In this document: one piece after another, positions 31,182 to 38,477 of the stretch | How the letters are laid out: each line of letters begins with the position of its first letter | Numbering within the stretch: position 1 is the stretch's first letter | Origin: Burkholderiaceae bacterium | GTDB lineage: Bacteria > Pseudomonadota > Gammaproteobacteria > Burkholderiales > Burkholderiaceae | Direction of reading: 5' to 3' | Assembly: GCA_017998575.1 (NCBI GenBank) | Contig: JAGOCV010000002.1 | Coordinates: forward strand, 1 to 38,477 | Length of the DNA: 38,477 nt | The notes under the pieces: model-generated | Seen by the model: only the letters and a program-made list of their open reading frames with translations | Told to the model about the DNA's origin: nothing | Database searches by the model: none | Made by a program: the position numbers and the translations under genes

Positions 31182-33389
31182 TCAGAAGTCGATGCTGGCG
31201 CTGAGCACGAGGGTGCGCGGCTGGCCGACCACCAAGTAGCCGAAGCCGGGGTAGCCGCCGGACGATGCCCAGTAGCTTCTGTCGAACAGGTTCTCAACGC
31301 GGGCGCGCAAGGTCAACAGGCGTTCGCTGCCCATGGACATGACGTAGCGTGTACCGATGTCCGTGCGCGTCCACGACGGAATGGATTGCGTATTGGACTC
31401 GCTGGCATATTGCTTGCCGGTGTTGATGACACGACCGTCGACGGACAGGCCGCTGACACCGGGCACGGACCAGTCGGCGCCCACGTTGAGCTGGTGCGAG
31501 GGAACACCGATGGCGGTATTGCCGTTGTTCGCAGGCGTCGAGGTGTTTCTCAGCTTGGCATCGAGCACTGTGAGGCCGCCCAGCAGGCGCAGCCCCTTGA
31601 TCGGTTCGCCGAACACGGAGAGCTCGATACCCTGGTTGCGCTGCTCTCCATACAGGGCAGGGGGCAGGCCGACGGCCGCATAGGCCGAGGGCTTGCTGGT
31701 GGAAAAGAAGGCCACGCTCGCACCGAGCGTGCCGGCGTCGTACTTGATGCCGACTTCCTTCTGCTTGGCCACGTACGGCGGGAAGATGACGGTGATGCCT
31801 GGGGGATTCGAGTTGACGGTGTCACCCTTGACCAGGCCTTCGATGTAGTTGCCGTACACCGACAGCTGCTTGCTGGCCTTGTAGACCAGGCCAGCGACCG
31901 GAGACGTGTGCGACTTGTTGTAAGGAGTGCCGGTGGATGCGCCGGTCGTGTAGTCGAACCCGGCCGCCTCGATGGTCTGGTGGCGAGCACCTAGCGTCAG
32001 CAGCACCGTGTCGTTCACGAATCCCAGGGTGTCAGACAGCGCGAAGCTGTGTGTCTTGTTGCGCTCCGTGACCATGGGTCGGCTGAGCGAGCCCACGGGC
32101 GCGGCCTGGGTTGGCGTAGGGCCGAACACAGGGTTGTAGATGTTCACGTTCGGGCCGGCACCGTTGTAGGCGTAGGCGTTGGCCGAGGCGACGTCGAGTG
32201 CGGCAGCAGAAGCGACGGCGGTGTGCGAGACGGAGCCCGTTCTGAACTTGCCGCGCACCCCGATCTCGCCAGTGGTGACGCGATCGCGGCGGGCGTTGTC
32301 GAAACGGATATCGCTGGCGTTGCCCAGCGTATCGAGCAGCGTCGGTCCGGCCAGCGCATTGGCTTCGACGCTGTTGCGCTTGCCGATGGCAGCCCAGGCC
32401 GTGATGTTTTCGTTCAGATCGAACTCGCCACGCACGGTACCGAAGATGTCACGTGAGTTGGAGTAGGTGAACGGATGGGCGAAGTTCGTGCTGGCGTCGG
32501 GGGCGGCGGGAATCGGATCTGCGCCGGGACGAACCGCCGGACGGATATTGGTCAGGTTGTCGCGCTGGTAACCCATGTCGGCCGACAGGCGTACATTGCG
32601 ACTGCGCCAGTCCAGACCCAGCGAGAACAGGCCCAGATTGGTCTTCTCGCGATCGACAGCGCCTTCGCCTTTGCGATGGGCGAGGTTCAGCCGGATACCC
32701 GTCGACTGGTCGGCGCCGAAGCGTCGGGCGATGTCGGCCGCGACGTAGGCTTCGCCACCTGACTGCACGCCGAACGTTACCTGCGAGAGAGGCTCGTTGG
32801 GCGCGCGCTTGGGCACGACATTGATGACGCCACCGATGCCACTGCCGGCTACGCTGCCGGCGCCCGCGCCGCTCAGGAAGGCACTGGCGCCACGGAACGA
32901 TTCGACGCGCTCGACGAACTCGGTCGCCATGTACTGGCGCGGCACGAGGCCATAGAGACCGTTGTAGGCCACGTCGTCCGAATAAACGATGAAGCCGCGG
33001 ATGAAATAGGCCTGCTGAAAGTTGCCGAAGCCGCGCGTCGAGCGCACCGACGAATCGTTGAGCAGCACGTCGCCGATGCTGCGAGCCTGCTGGTTCTGGA
33101 TCAGCTCGTTCGTGAAGCTGGTGGTGGAGAACGGCGTGTCCATCATGTCCTGGTTGCCCAGCACGCCGATGCGCGCACCGCGCGCCACCTGTCCACCCGC
33201 GAACGGCTTGGGCAGACCTTCGGCGGAGGCGTCGGCGCTCACCGTGACGGTGCTGAGCGTGATGCCCGTGTCGGTCGCCGTGGTGGCCGTCGTGGGCGCG
33301 GTCTGGGCCAGGGCGGACGCGCCATAGAGGGCGATGGCTGCTGCCAGGACGGTGGGGCGCAGCGCGAATGGGGTGATCTGGGTGGGCAT
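31182..33389 (-). CDS. TonB-dependent siderophore receptor
   Basis: A 735-residue outer-membrane receptor of the ferric-siderophore class. Signal peptide residues about 1-29 end in ASALAQ. The plug domain includes SIGDVLLNDSSVRSTRGFGN, FIRGF, VERVESFRGASAFLSGAGAG and GGVINVVPKRAP. The beta-barrel has the late block ENLFDRSYWASSGGYPGFGYLVVGQPRTLVLSASIDF, ending in F. No N-terminal STN signalling domain is present, so sigma/anti-sigma control is unlikely. A Fur-box-like site lies 20-40 bp upstream. The PepSY and small membrane protein genes follow, forming an iron-uptake operon. The siderophore cannot be named. Confidence 0.93.
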   Translation of the reverse strand: MPTQITPFALRPTVLAAAIALYGASALAQTAPTTATTATDTGITLSTVTVSADASAEGLPKPFAGGQVARGARIGVLGNQDMMDTPFSTTSFTNELIQNQQARSIGDVLLNDSSVRSTRGFGNFQQAYFIRGFIVYSDDVAYNGLYGLVPRQYMATEFVERVESFRGASAFLSGAGAGSVAGSGIGGVINVVPKRAPNEPLSQVTFGVQSGGEAYVAADIARRFGADQSTGIRLNLAHRKGEGAVDREKTNLGLFSLGLDWRSRNVRLSADMGYQRDNLTNIRPAVRPGADPIPAAPDASTNFAHPFTYSNSRDIFGTVRGEFDLNENITAWAAIGKRNSVEANALAGPTLLDTLGNASDIRFDNARRDRVTTGEIGVRGKFRTGSVSHTAVASAAALDVASANAYAYNGAGPNVNIYNPVFGPTPTQAAPVGSLSRPMVTERNKTHSFALSDTLGFVNDTVLLTLGARHQTIEAAGFDYTTGASTGTPYNKSHTSPVAGLVYKASKQLSVYGNYIEGLVKGDTVNSNPPGITVIFPPYVAKQKEVGIKYDAGTLGASVAFFSTSKPSAYAAVGLPPALYGEQRNQGIELSVFGEPIKGLRLLGGLTVLDAKLRNTSTPANNGNTAIGVPSHQLNVGADWSVPGVSGLSVDGRVINTGKQYASESNTQSIPSWTRTDIGTRYVMSMGSERLLTLRARVENLFDRSYWASSGGYPGFGYLVVGQPRTLVLSASIDF

Positions 33390-33409
33390 CGATGCGTACC
33401 TGTTGGAAT

Positions 33410-33428
33410 AGGAATGGTTCGCATTATC
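33410..33428 (-). promoter_or_regulatory. Fur-box-like site of the siderophore receptor
   Basis: On the minus strand GATAATGCGAACCATTCCT matches about 13-14 of 19 positions of the classical Fur consensus, including the left half GATAATG and the CATT of the right half. It lies 21 bp upstream of the receptor start codon. Iron repression by Fur is the expected consequence but is inferred. Confidence 0.65.
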
Positions 33429-33483
33429 TGTCGCATGTAGCGCTGCTGCGCTGCAGCCTCCTCCCCGCAGGGCCTTTGCGTCG

Positions 33484-33519
33484 CGAAAAAACATCAGGGT
33501 CCGCAAGGGACCCTGATGG
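33484..33519 (-). terminator. Rho-independent terminator of the hydroxylase gene
   Basis: CATCAGGGTCC (33492-33502) pairs perfectly with GGACCCTGATG (33508-33518). On the minus strand the stem is followed directly by TTTTTTCG. It lies about 50 bp after the stop of the fatty-acid-hydroxylase-type gene and insulates it from the receptor operon. Confidence 0.9.
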
Positions 33520-33569
33520 CAGTGTTGGCAGACGTGCTGCGGGCCGGGCGGCCCGCGCGACGGAAGGGG

Positions 33570-34697
33570 TCAGCCCTTCCAGGTGAACGGAAACTTCAGC
33601 TGCTTGAAGAAGCCGTTGGGCACGTAGTCGCCCAGCACGCCGTACTGCTTCGGCCAGACCTTGTCACTCTTGACTGCGGTGCCGAACAGGTAGTCCAGGA
33701 AGGCGAAGTGCGCGGCGTAGTTGCGGTCCAGCGCTTCCTCGTCCTGGGCGTGATGCCAGTGGTGGAAGTTCGGCGTCACGATGACGTAGCGCAGCGGGCC
33801 CAGCCGCACGCTCACGTTGGCGTGGTTGAACACCGCCTGGAAGCCGACGATGACGATGTAGGCGTCGATCACTTCCTTGGAAAAGCCGAACACGAAGATG
33901 GGCGCCAGCACCAGCGTGCGGGTGATCAGCAGCTCGAGGATGTGCTGGCGCGAGCCGGCCAGCCAGTCCATGCTCTTGACGCTGTGGTGCACGGCGTGCA
34001 GGCGCCACAGCAGCGGCACCTCGTGGTAGGCGCGGTGCGTCCAGTACTGCACCAGATCGGCCACCAGGATGATGAGGAATAGCGCCACCCAGAAGTTGAG
34101 CCCCGCCACCCAGCCCCGGATGCCATCGTGCGCGGCCCAGCCGAAGAACTTGTGAACCATCAGGTTGGTGGCCAGCAGCACGAAGCCCACGATCATGTGG
34201 TTGACGATGAAGTGGTGCAGGTCGGTCTGCCACTCCGGGCGGAAGACGGGCTGGTCCTTGCGCAGCGCGAATAGTTTCTCGATGAAGATGAAGATCAGCG
34301 CCGAGCCCAGCAGGTCGAGGATGAACCAGTCCAGCCCGATGTAGGGCGTGTGGTCGGGGAAGTTCGGATCGACTTCCACCTTGTGCCCGCCCAGCAGCGC
34401 CGACAGCGCGATCAGCGCGAACGCGAAGCTCGACAGATACCGCGAGCGGTTGAACACGATGTTCGCCAGGCTCAGGCCCCCGCCCACCACCATCGACCAG
34501 AACAGCAGTTGCCGGATCAGGCTCACGTCGTAGCTGCGGCGCAGCTCGGGGGTGGTGAGGTATTCGGGGAAATGGAAGGCCAGTACACCCAGCAGGCACA
34601 GCACGCCCAGCGTGAGCGCGATGACGCCGCTGACCAGGCCGCGCCCGGTGCGCAGCTCGCCATGGCTTTCGGAGAGTTCGTTGAGTTTGTCCAGCAT
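33570..34697 (-). CDS. Fatty acid hydroxylase / sterol desaturase family membrane protein
   Basis: A 375-residue di-iron membrane enzyme. The His-box ligands are HRAYH (221-225), HAVHH (234-238), NHAN (291-294) and HHWHH (312-316). About four to five hydrophobic segments precede and surround them (for example VSGVIALTLGVLCLLGVLAF and NFWVALFLIILVADLVQYW). The family uses O2 to hydroxylate or desaturate lipids, sterols or carotenoids; the bacterial substrate is not evident. The ATG at 34697 gives the likely cytosolic N-terminus. The gene is 73 bp downstream of cobA on the same strand and ends in its own terminator. Confidence 0.88.
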   Translation of the reverse strand: MLDKLNELSESHGELRTGRGLVSGVIALTLGVLCLLGVLAFHFPEYLTTPELRRSYDVSLIRQLLFWSMVVGGGLSLANIVFNRSRYLSSFAFALIALSALLGGHKVEVDPNFPDHTPYIGLDWFILDLLGSALIFIFIEKLFALRKDQPVFRPEWQTDLHHFIVNHMIVGFVLLATNLMVHKFFGWAAHDGIRGWVAGLNFWVALFLIILVADLVQYWTHRAYHEVPLLWRLHAVHHSVKSMDWLAGSRQHILELLITRTLVLAPIFVFGFSKEVIDAYIVIVGFQAVFNHANVSVRLGPLRYVIVTPNFHHWHHAQDEEALDRNYAAHFAFLDYLFGTAVKSDKVWPKQYGVLGDYVPNGFFKQLKFPFTWKG

Positions 34698-34770
34698 GCG
34701 GGCTCCCGTCCTGTCGTTCTTTGACGGCCCGCAGTGTAGCGAGGAGCGTGCCGCACCTCGCGGCGCGGGA

Positions 34771-35574
34771 TCAGGCGGCGCGGCTGGTGTCGCCGGATGC
34801 CGCACCACCGGACTGCAGCGCCTGCACTCCGCGCAGCACGTCGCCCACGACGATCACCGACGGACTGGCCAGGCCGTCGAGCTCGATGGTGGCGGCCAGT
34901 TCACTCAGCGTGGTGAGCGCGTGGCGTTCGTCGGGCAGGCTGGCGCGCTGCACCACGGCGGCCGGCGTGTGGCCCGGCAGGCCGCGCAGCAGCTCGCGCT
35001 GGATGGCGGCGGCGCCGCTCATGCCCATGTAGATCACCAGCGTCAGCCTGGCGTCGCGCACCGTGGCGGCCAGCTGCGCCCAGTCGCAGCCCGCGTCGCC
35101 GGGCTTGGCATGGCCGGTGACGAACACCACGCCGTGCGCGTGCTCGCGGTGCGTGAGCGGCACGCCCAGCGAGGTCACCGCCGACAGGCCCGAGGTGATG
35201 CCGTTGACCACTTCGACCTCGATGCCGGCTTCGCGCAGGTGTTCGATCTCCTCGCCGCCGCGGCCGAAGATGAACGGATCGCCGCCCTTGAGGCGCACCA
35301 CGCGTTCGCCTTCGCGCACGGCGGTGATCATGAGTTTCTCGATGAAGGCCTGCGGCGTGCTCTTGCAGCCGCCGCGCTTGCCCACATGGACGATGCGTGC
35401 GCCAGGCTGCGCGTGCGCCAGAACCTCGTCGTTGACCAGATCGTCCACCAGCAGCACGGTGGCTTCGCGGATGATGCGCACAGCCTTGAGCGTGAGCAGT
35501 TCGGGATCGCCCGGGCCGGCGCCGACGAGCGTGCAGCGGCCGGGCAGGAGGGCGGACGTGTTCGTGGGGGTCAT
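34771..35574 (-). CDS. cobA: Uroporphyrinogen-III C-methyltransferase
   Basis: A 267-residue SAM-dependent methyltransferase making precorrin-2, the branch point to sirohaem and cobalamin. Motifs are GAGPGDPELLTLKA (18-31), VDDLVNDEVL, RLKGGDPFIFGRGG (94-107), VVNGITSGLSA, PLTHR and YMGM. It is a stand-alone enzyme without the CysG dehydrogenase/chelatase half. It lies 17 bp downstream of ybiB and in the same direction as nasA, fitting a role in supplying sirohaem for assimilatory nitrite reductase. Confidence 0.95.
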   Translation of the reverse strand: MTPTNTSALLPGRCTLVGAGPGDPELLTLKAVRIIREATVLLVDDLVNDEVLAHAQPGARIVHVGKRGGCKSTPQAFIEKLMITAVREGERVVRLKGGDPFIFGRGGEEIEHLREAGIEVEVVNGITSGLSAVTSLGVPLTHREHAHGVVFVTGHAKPGDAGCDWAQLAATVRDARLTLVIYMGMSGAAAIQRELLRGLPGHTPAAVVQRASLPDERHALTTLSELAATIELDGLASPSVIVVGDVLRGVQALQSGGAASGDTSRAA

Positions 35575-35591
35575 GTTCTTGTTCTCGCTTT

Positions 35592-36536
35592 TCAGGCCGG
35601 GACGACTGGCGGCATCGCGACCAGGCCCGCCTGCACCTGGCGGGCGACGGCATCGATGTGCGCCACCTGGCGTGCAAGCGCGGGTGGCAGTGGCAGCTCG
35701 CCCGCGAGCACGCGGCGCGTGTAACCGGCGGTGGCGGCCACGTCGATGTCGGCCGGCAGGCCGGGCACATCGGCCAGGGTGCCCGGCGCCTGTTCCTGAA
35801 GCACGGTGTGGGTGCCGCCCACGAAGGCGTCGTAGCGCGGCGTGCGGCGCGGATCGGCCGCCACCTCGCCTTCGAGTCCGCGCGAGAGCACGACGTTCAT
35901 GGCGCGCGCGCCGAACGTGTCGTGCAGCATGGGCAGGTATTCGGGATGCGTGTAGGCCGTCACCAGCAGCGCGGGCCCCGGCGTGGGCGCCAGCAGCTTG
36001 ACCACGCTGTGGCCCGGATTGCGAAGGCCGACGACTTCGCGCACCGACAGCAGGCGCGCCAAGCCCGGATGCAAGGCGGCCGTTCCGATGTGGGCCACTT
36101 CGCCGGCCGCGACTTCGCGCGGCGTGGTCAGCGGCGGGGTTCCCAGGGCCTGCAACACGTCGCTGGCCAGCACGCGGCGTGCCTCGGTACGCATGCCGTG
36201 CAGCAGCACGGGCCAGCCTTCGCGTGCCAGCAGCAGCGCGAGCAGCGGCGTGAGCACCGGCAGGCGGCGCGCGCCGTTGTAGCTGGGCAGCACGATCAGC
36301 GGGCGCGCCGCGGCGGGAAAGGCGGCGATGCGCGCATGCACGGCGTCGAGGAAGCCGCACATCTCGGCCGTGGTCTCGCCCTTGATGCGCATGGCCAGGC
36401 AGAAGGCACCGATCTCCAGGTCGGTGACCGTGCCGTCGAGGACCTGGCCGAACAGGTCGGCCGCCTGCGCGCGGTCGAGCGGGCGCGCGCCGTCTTTTCC
36501 GCGTCCGATTTCCTTGATGTAGTGGCCGATGCTCAT
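35592..36536 (-). CDS. ybiB: YbiB-type anthranilate-phosphoribosyltransferase-like protein
   Basis: A 314-residue protein of the glycosyltransferase family 3 (TrpD-like) fold. The N-terminal helical domain has IGHYIKEIGRGKDGARPLDRAQAADLFGQVLDGTVTDLEIGAFCLAMRIKGE. The usual phosphoribosyl-diphosphate glycine loop is altered (VLPSYNGARRLPVLTPLLALLLAREG), as in E. coli YbiB, which binds nucleic acid rather than acting in tryptophan synthesis. The ATG at 36536 fits the conserved start. It lies between nasA and cobA on one strand, and the repeat pair D/E separates it from nasA. Confidence 0.88.
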   Translation of the reverse strand: MSIGHYIKEIGRGKDGARPLDRAQAADLFGQVLDGTVTDLEIGAFCLAMRIKGETTAEMCGFLDAVHARIAAFPAAARPLIVLPSYNGARRLPVLTPLLALLLAREGWPVLLHGMRTEARRVLASDVLQALGTPPLTTPREVAAGEVAHIGTAALHPGLARLLSVREVVGLRNPGHSVVKLLAPTPGPALLVTAYTHPEYLPMLHDTFGARAMNVVLSRGLEGEVAADPRRTPRYDAFVGGTHTVLQEQAPGTLADVPGLPADIDVAATAGYTRRVLAGELPLPPALARQVAHIDAVARQVQAGLVAMPPVVPA

Positions 36537-36610
36537 GGGTGTCGGGATTGTCCCTGATGGTTCATGACTTCGGGTTCTATGGCGAATGACGACGAAGGGG
36601 CTGGCGGGTG

Positions 36611-36712
36611 GGATCGCGCCACTGCGGGACACCCCTGCGCGAATGTCCCCCGCCGTCCTGCGGACGGCTCCTCCTTGATTTCGCTGCGGGGCATCCCGCA
36701 GCGGCGCGATCC
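36611..36712 (+). repeat. Structured intergenic repeat, copy D
   Basis: A 102-bp element with outer stems GGATCGCGCC/GGCGCGATCC and CTGCGGGA/TCCCGCAG, inner hairpin GCCGTCC-TGC-GGACGGC, and core pieces GAATGTCCCCC and TCCTCCTTGATTTCGCTGCG. Both stems differ in sequence from copies A-C yet pair fully. The 335-bp gap 36537-36871 holds copies D and E and no gene. Confidence 0.85.
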
Positions 36713-36763
36713 GGGAGATGTCGTGCCTCATCGTCGCGCGACAGCATGTGCCCCGTGCGAGGG

Positions 36764-36850
36764 TGTCGGGTGCCTCCCGCAGCGAAATCAAGGAGGAGGC
36801 TCCGGCACAGCCGGAGCCGGGGGACATTCGCGGAGGGAGGTACCCGGCGA
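36764..36850 (-). repeat. Structured intergenic repeat, copy E
   Basis: A reverse-orientation copy about 50 bp from D. Outer stem GGGTGCCTCCC (36768-36778) pairs with GGGAGGTACCC (36835-36845) with one mismatch. Inner hairpin is GGCTCCGGC-ACA-GCCGGAGCC, and the core reads CGCAGCGAAATCAAGGAGGA and GGGGGACATTCG. It ends about 20 bp before the nasA stop codon on the opposite side. Confidence 0.82.
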
Positions 36851-36871
36851 CCTCGCACCGCCCACCCACCG

Positions 36872-38477
36872 TCATGCGGCCTCCCGCAAAGGAGACACCT
36901 GCCGTACAAGGCGCTTCAACTCCGGAACGCACGACCCGCAATTCGTCCCGCACTTCAGCGCTCCCTGCAGCGACGCCAGCCGCTGCGCATCGCTGCCATC
37001 GCACGACGCGAGGTGGCCTTCGATCTCCGATTGCGACACCCCGAAGCAACTGCACACGGCCTTGCCCCGCACGGGCAACGCGATCGGTGCCTTGCTGACC
37101 GGTGCCAGCAACAGGCGGCCGTAGGTCTGCGCCGGCTGGCCTTCGTGCAGCACGGCGCGGATCCAGCCCTCGGCCTGCGTGTCACCCGCCAGCAGCACCG
37201 CGCCGAGTGTTACCGCGCCATCGTCTCCACGCACCATGCGCGCGGCACGGTGCTGGTGGCGTCGCGTATCGGCATAGCGCAGCGTGTCGTCGGTCTGCAG
37301 GCCCAGCGCGACTTCGAGCGCGCGCAGCACGGCGGGCGCCACGGCGTCGGCGGCTGCCGCGCGGAACAGCAGGCCGTGGCGTGCCGGCGTGCCGTCGGCC
37401 AGCGGGCGGTTGTCGGAGAACGGCACGCAGGTGGCGAACGCGAACTCGCCCATCAGCGCACGCAGTTGCTGCCGGCGAGCCTGCACTTCGGCTTCGGGCA
37501 GCCAGGCCATGCCGAACACGCCCCAGGGCAGTTCGGCCTTGAGGATCTTCACCGCCGCGTGCTTGAGCTCGGGCTGTTTCGAATCGGGGCAGTACGCGGG
37601 CTGGGTGAGTGCATTCACACCCGCGACGAGATCGCCGGCGATGGTGCGCCCGCCGAGGAACTCGCTGCCCCAGTGCATGGCGACGAAGGCCTGACCGGGC
37701 GCGACGGTGTCCGAGCCCTGCACCGGCAACACGATGGTGCCGCGCCGGCTGGTCACGTGCACCAGCGCGCCTTCGGCCAGCAGGCGTCGCGCCATGTCCT
37801 GCGGATGCAGTTGCACCACCGGCTCGGGAACGTGGGCGAACAGCCGGCCCAGCGTGCCGGTGCGCGTCATGCCGTGCCACTGGTCGCGCAGTCGGCCGGT
37901 GGTCAGGGCGAAGGGGTAGCGCGCGTCGCGCGGTTCCACCACGGGCTTGTAGGGCGCGGCGACGAAGCGCGCACGGCCGTCGGTCGTGGGGAATACACCA
38001 TCTTCGTAGAGGCGTGCCCGGCCCGCCGGCGCGCCTTCGGGCAGTGGCCACTGCTGCGGGCCCTGCGCATCGAGCATCGCCCATGAAAGGCCGGTGATGT
38101 CGAGATCGCGCCCGCGCGTGCTTTCGCGGTGCTCGTTCCACACCGCTTCGGGGGTGGCGTAGTCGAAACGTGGCACCGCGCGGTCCAGACGCGCAGCCAG
38201 GCGGCGTGCGAAGTCTGTGGCGATGGACCAGTCCTGCCGCGCTTCACCTGCCGCCGGCACCGCAGCGCGCACACGGCTGATTCGGCGTTCGCTGTTGGTG
38301 ACCGTGCCTTCCTTCTCGCCCCAGCTGGCGGCCGGCAGCAACAGGTCGGCGAAGTCGCAGGTGGCGGCGGTGGCGAAGGCTTCCTGCACCACCACGAACT
38401 CGCAGCGCTGCAGCGCGCGGCGCACAAGGGCCTGATCGGGGATGGACTGCGCGGGGTTGGTGCAGGCGATCCAGAGT
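36872..38477 (-). CDS. nasA: Assimilatory nitrate reductase catalytic subunit, C-terminal part
   Basis: The frame runs off the right edge, starting within LWIACTNPAQSIPDQALV and continuing 535 residues to the stop. This is the C-terminal half of a molybdopterin-dependent NasA. It shows LLPAASWGEKEGTVTNSERRISRVR (cofactor domain), LTTGRLRDQWHGMTRTG (the dinucleotide-binding domain) and MHWGSEFLGG. A BFD-like [2Fe-2S] domain follows, with KAVCSCFGV and KCGTNCGSCVPEL supplying four Cys. The C-terminal BFD domain is typical of NasA forms that take electrons directly from a partner. The molybdenum-site Cys and [4Fe-4S] domain lie outside the window. CobA and YbiB follow on the same strand. Confidence 0.93.
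   Translation of the reverse strand, partial: LWIACTNPAQSIPDQALVRRALQRCEFVVVQEAFATAATCDFADLLLPAASWGEKEGTVTNSERRISRVRAAVPAAGEARQDWSIATDFARRLAARLDRAVPRFDYATPEAVWNEHRESTRGRDLDITGLSWAMLDAQGPQQWPLPEGAPAGRARLYEDGVFPTTDGRARFVAAPYKPVVEPRDARYPFALTTGRLRDQWHGMTRTGTLGRLFAHVPEPVVQLHPQDMARRLLAEGALVHVTSRRGTIVLPVQGSDTVAPGQAFVAMHWGSEFLGGRTIAGDLVAGVNALTQPAYCPDSKQPELKHAAVKILKAELPWGVFGMAWLPEAEVQARRQQLRALMGEFAFATCVPFSDNRPLADGTPARHGLLFRAAAADAVAPAVLRALEVALGLQTDDTLRYADTRRHQHRAARMVRGDDGAVTLGAVLLAGDTQAEGWIRAVLHEGQPAQTYGRLLLAPVSKAPIALPVRGKAVCSCFGVSQSEIEGHLASCDGSDAQRLASLQGALKCGTNCGSCVPELKRLVRQVSPLREAA

Noticed and set aside
1500..38000. CRISPR arrays, rRNA and tRNA genes
   Set aside because: No regularly spaced direct repeats and no tRNA or rRNA signature sequences were seen when reading both strands by eye.

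Overview
The window looks like a piece of chromosome from a GC-rich betaproteobacterium, most likely Burkholderiales, family Comamonadaceae (Acidovorax/Variovorax-like). This is inferred from the very high GC, a Bug/TctC-type periplasmic binding protein, the DarP-Mog and PmbA housekeeping genes, an rpsU-yqeY pair, and a NasA - YbiB - CobA nitrate-assimilation group. No rRNA, tRNA or CRISPR array was found.

Left part (1-13.5 kb): the start of an exported protein and a TonB-dependent receptor (both minus strand); a LysR-type regulator with two tandem helix-turn-helix domains followed by a Bug-family binding protein; a perfect bidirectional terminator; a PadR (YqjI-like) - siderophore-interacting-protein pair with a 14-bp palindrome upstream; an MscS channel; suhB; trmJ; cysE; mog-darP with overlapping ends; and pmbA with a strong terminator.

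Middle part (about 13.6-27.1 kb): an accessory island. It opens with a frameshifted tyrosine-integrase remnant without its catalytic domain. Next comes a catabolic cluster built around a MarR regulator. One arm (minus strand) is amidohydrolase - cytoplasmic gamma-glutamyltransferase - M20 deacylase. A single-domain Rieske protein is divergent from that arm. The other arm (plus strand) is an ABC importer (ATPase, permease, Tat-exported binding protein, second permease) - alpha/beta hydrolase - second amidohydrolase. The two divergent promoter regions share a 19-bp motif (15/19 identical, opposite orientation), so both arms are probably controlled together. The parts suggest import and hydrolysis of a small amide or cyclic-amide compound. 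The substrate is unknown, and this is the best candidate for an undescribed system. An IS30-family element with a frameshift in a C7 run closes the island. Just beyond it, yqeY and rpsU are found, but dnaG-rpoD, which usually follow yqeY in this lineage, are absent.

Right part (27.1-38.5 kb): yqeY, rpsU, an HI0933/YhiN-type flavoprotein, a Fur-box-preceded siderophore receptor - PepSY membrane protein - small membrane protein group, a fatty-acid-hydroxylase-type di-iron membrane enzyme, cobA, ybiB and the C-terminal part of nasA.

Five copies of an intergenic repeat of about 90-100 bp (7815, 29461, 29588, 36611, 36764) share a conserved core. They differ in outer and inner stems, but the two sides of each stem change together. 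This points to selected secondary structure and is the most striking non-coding signal in the window.
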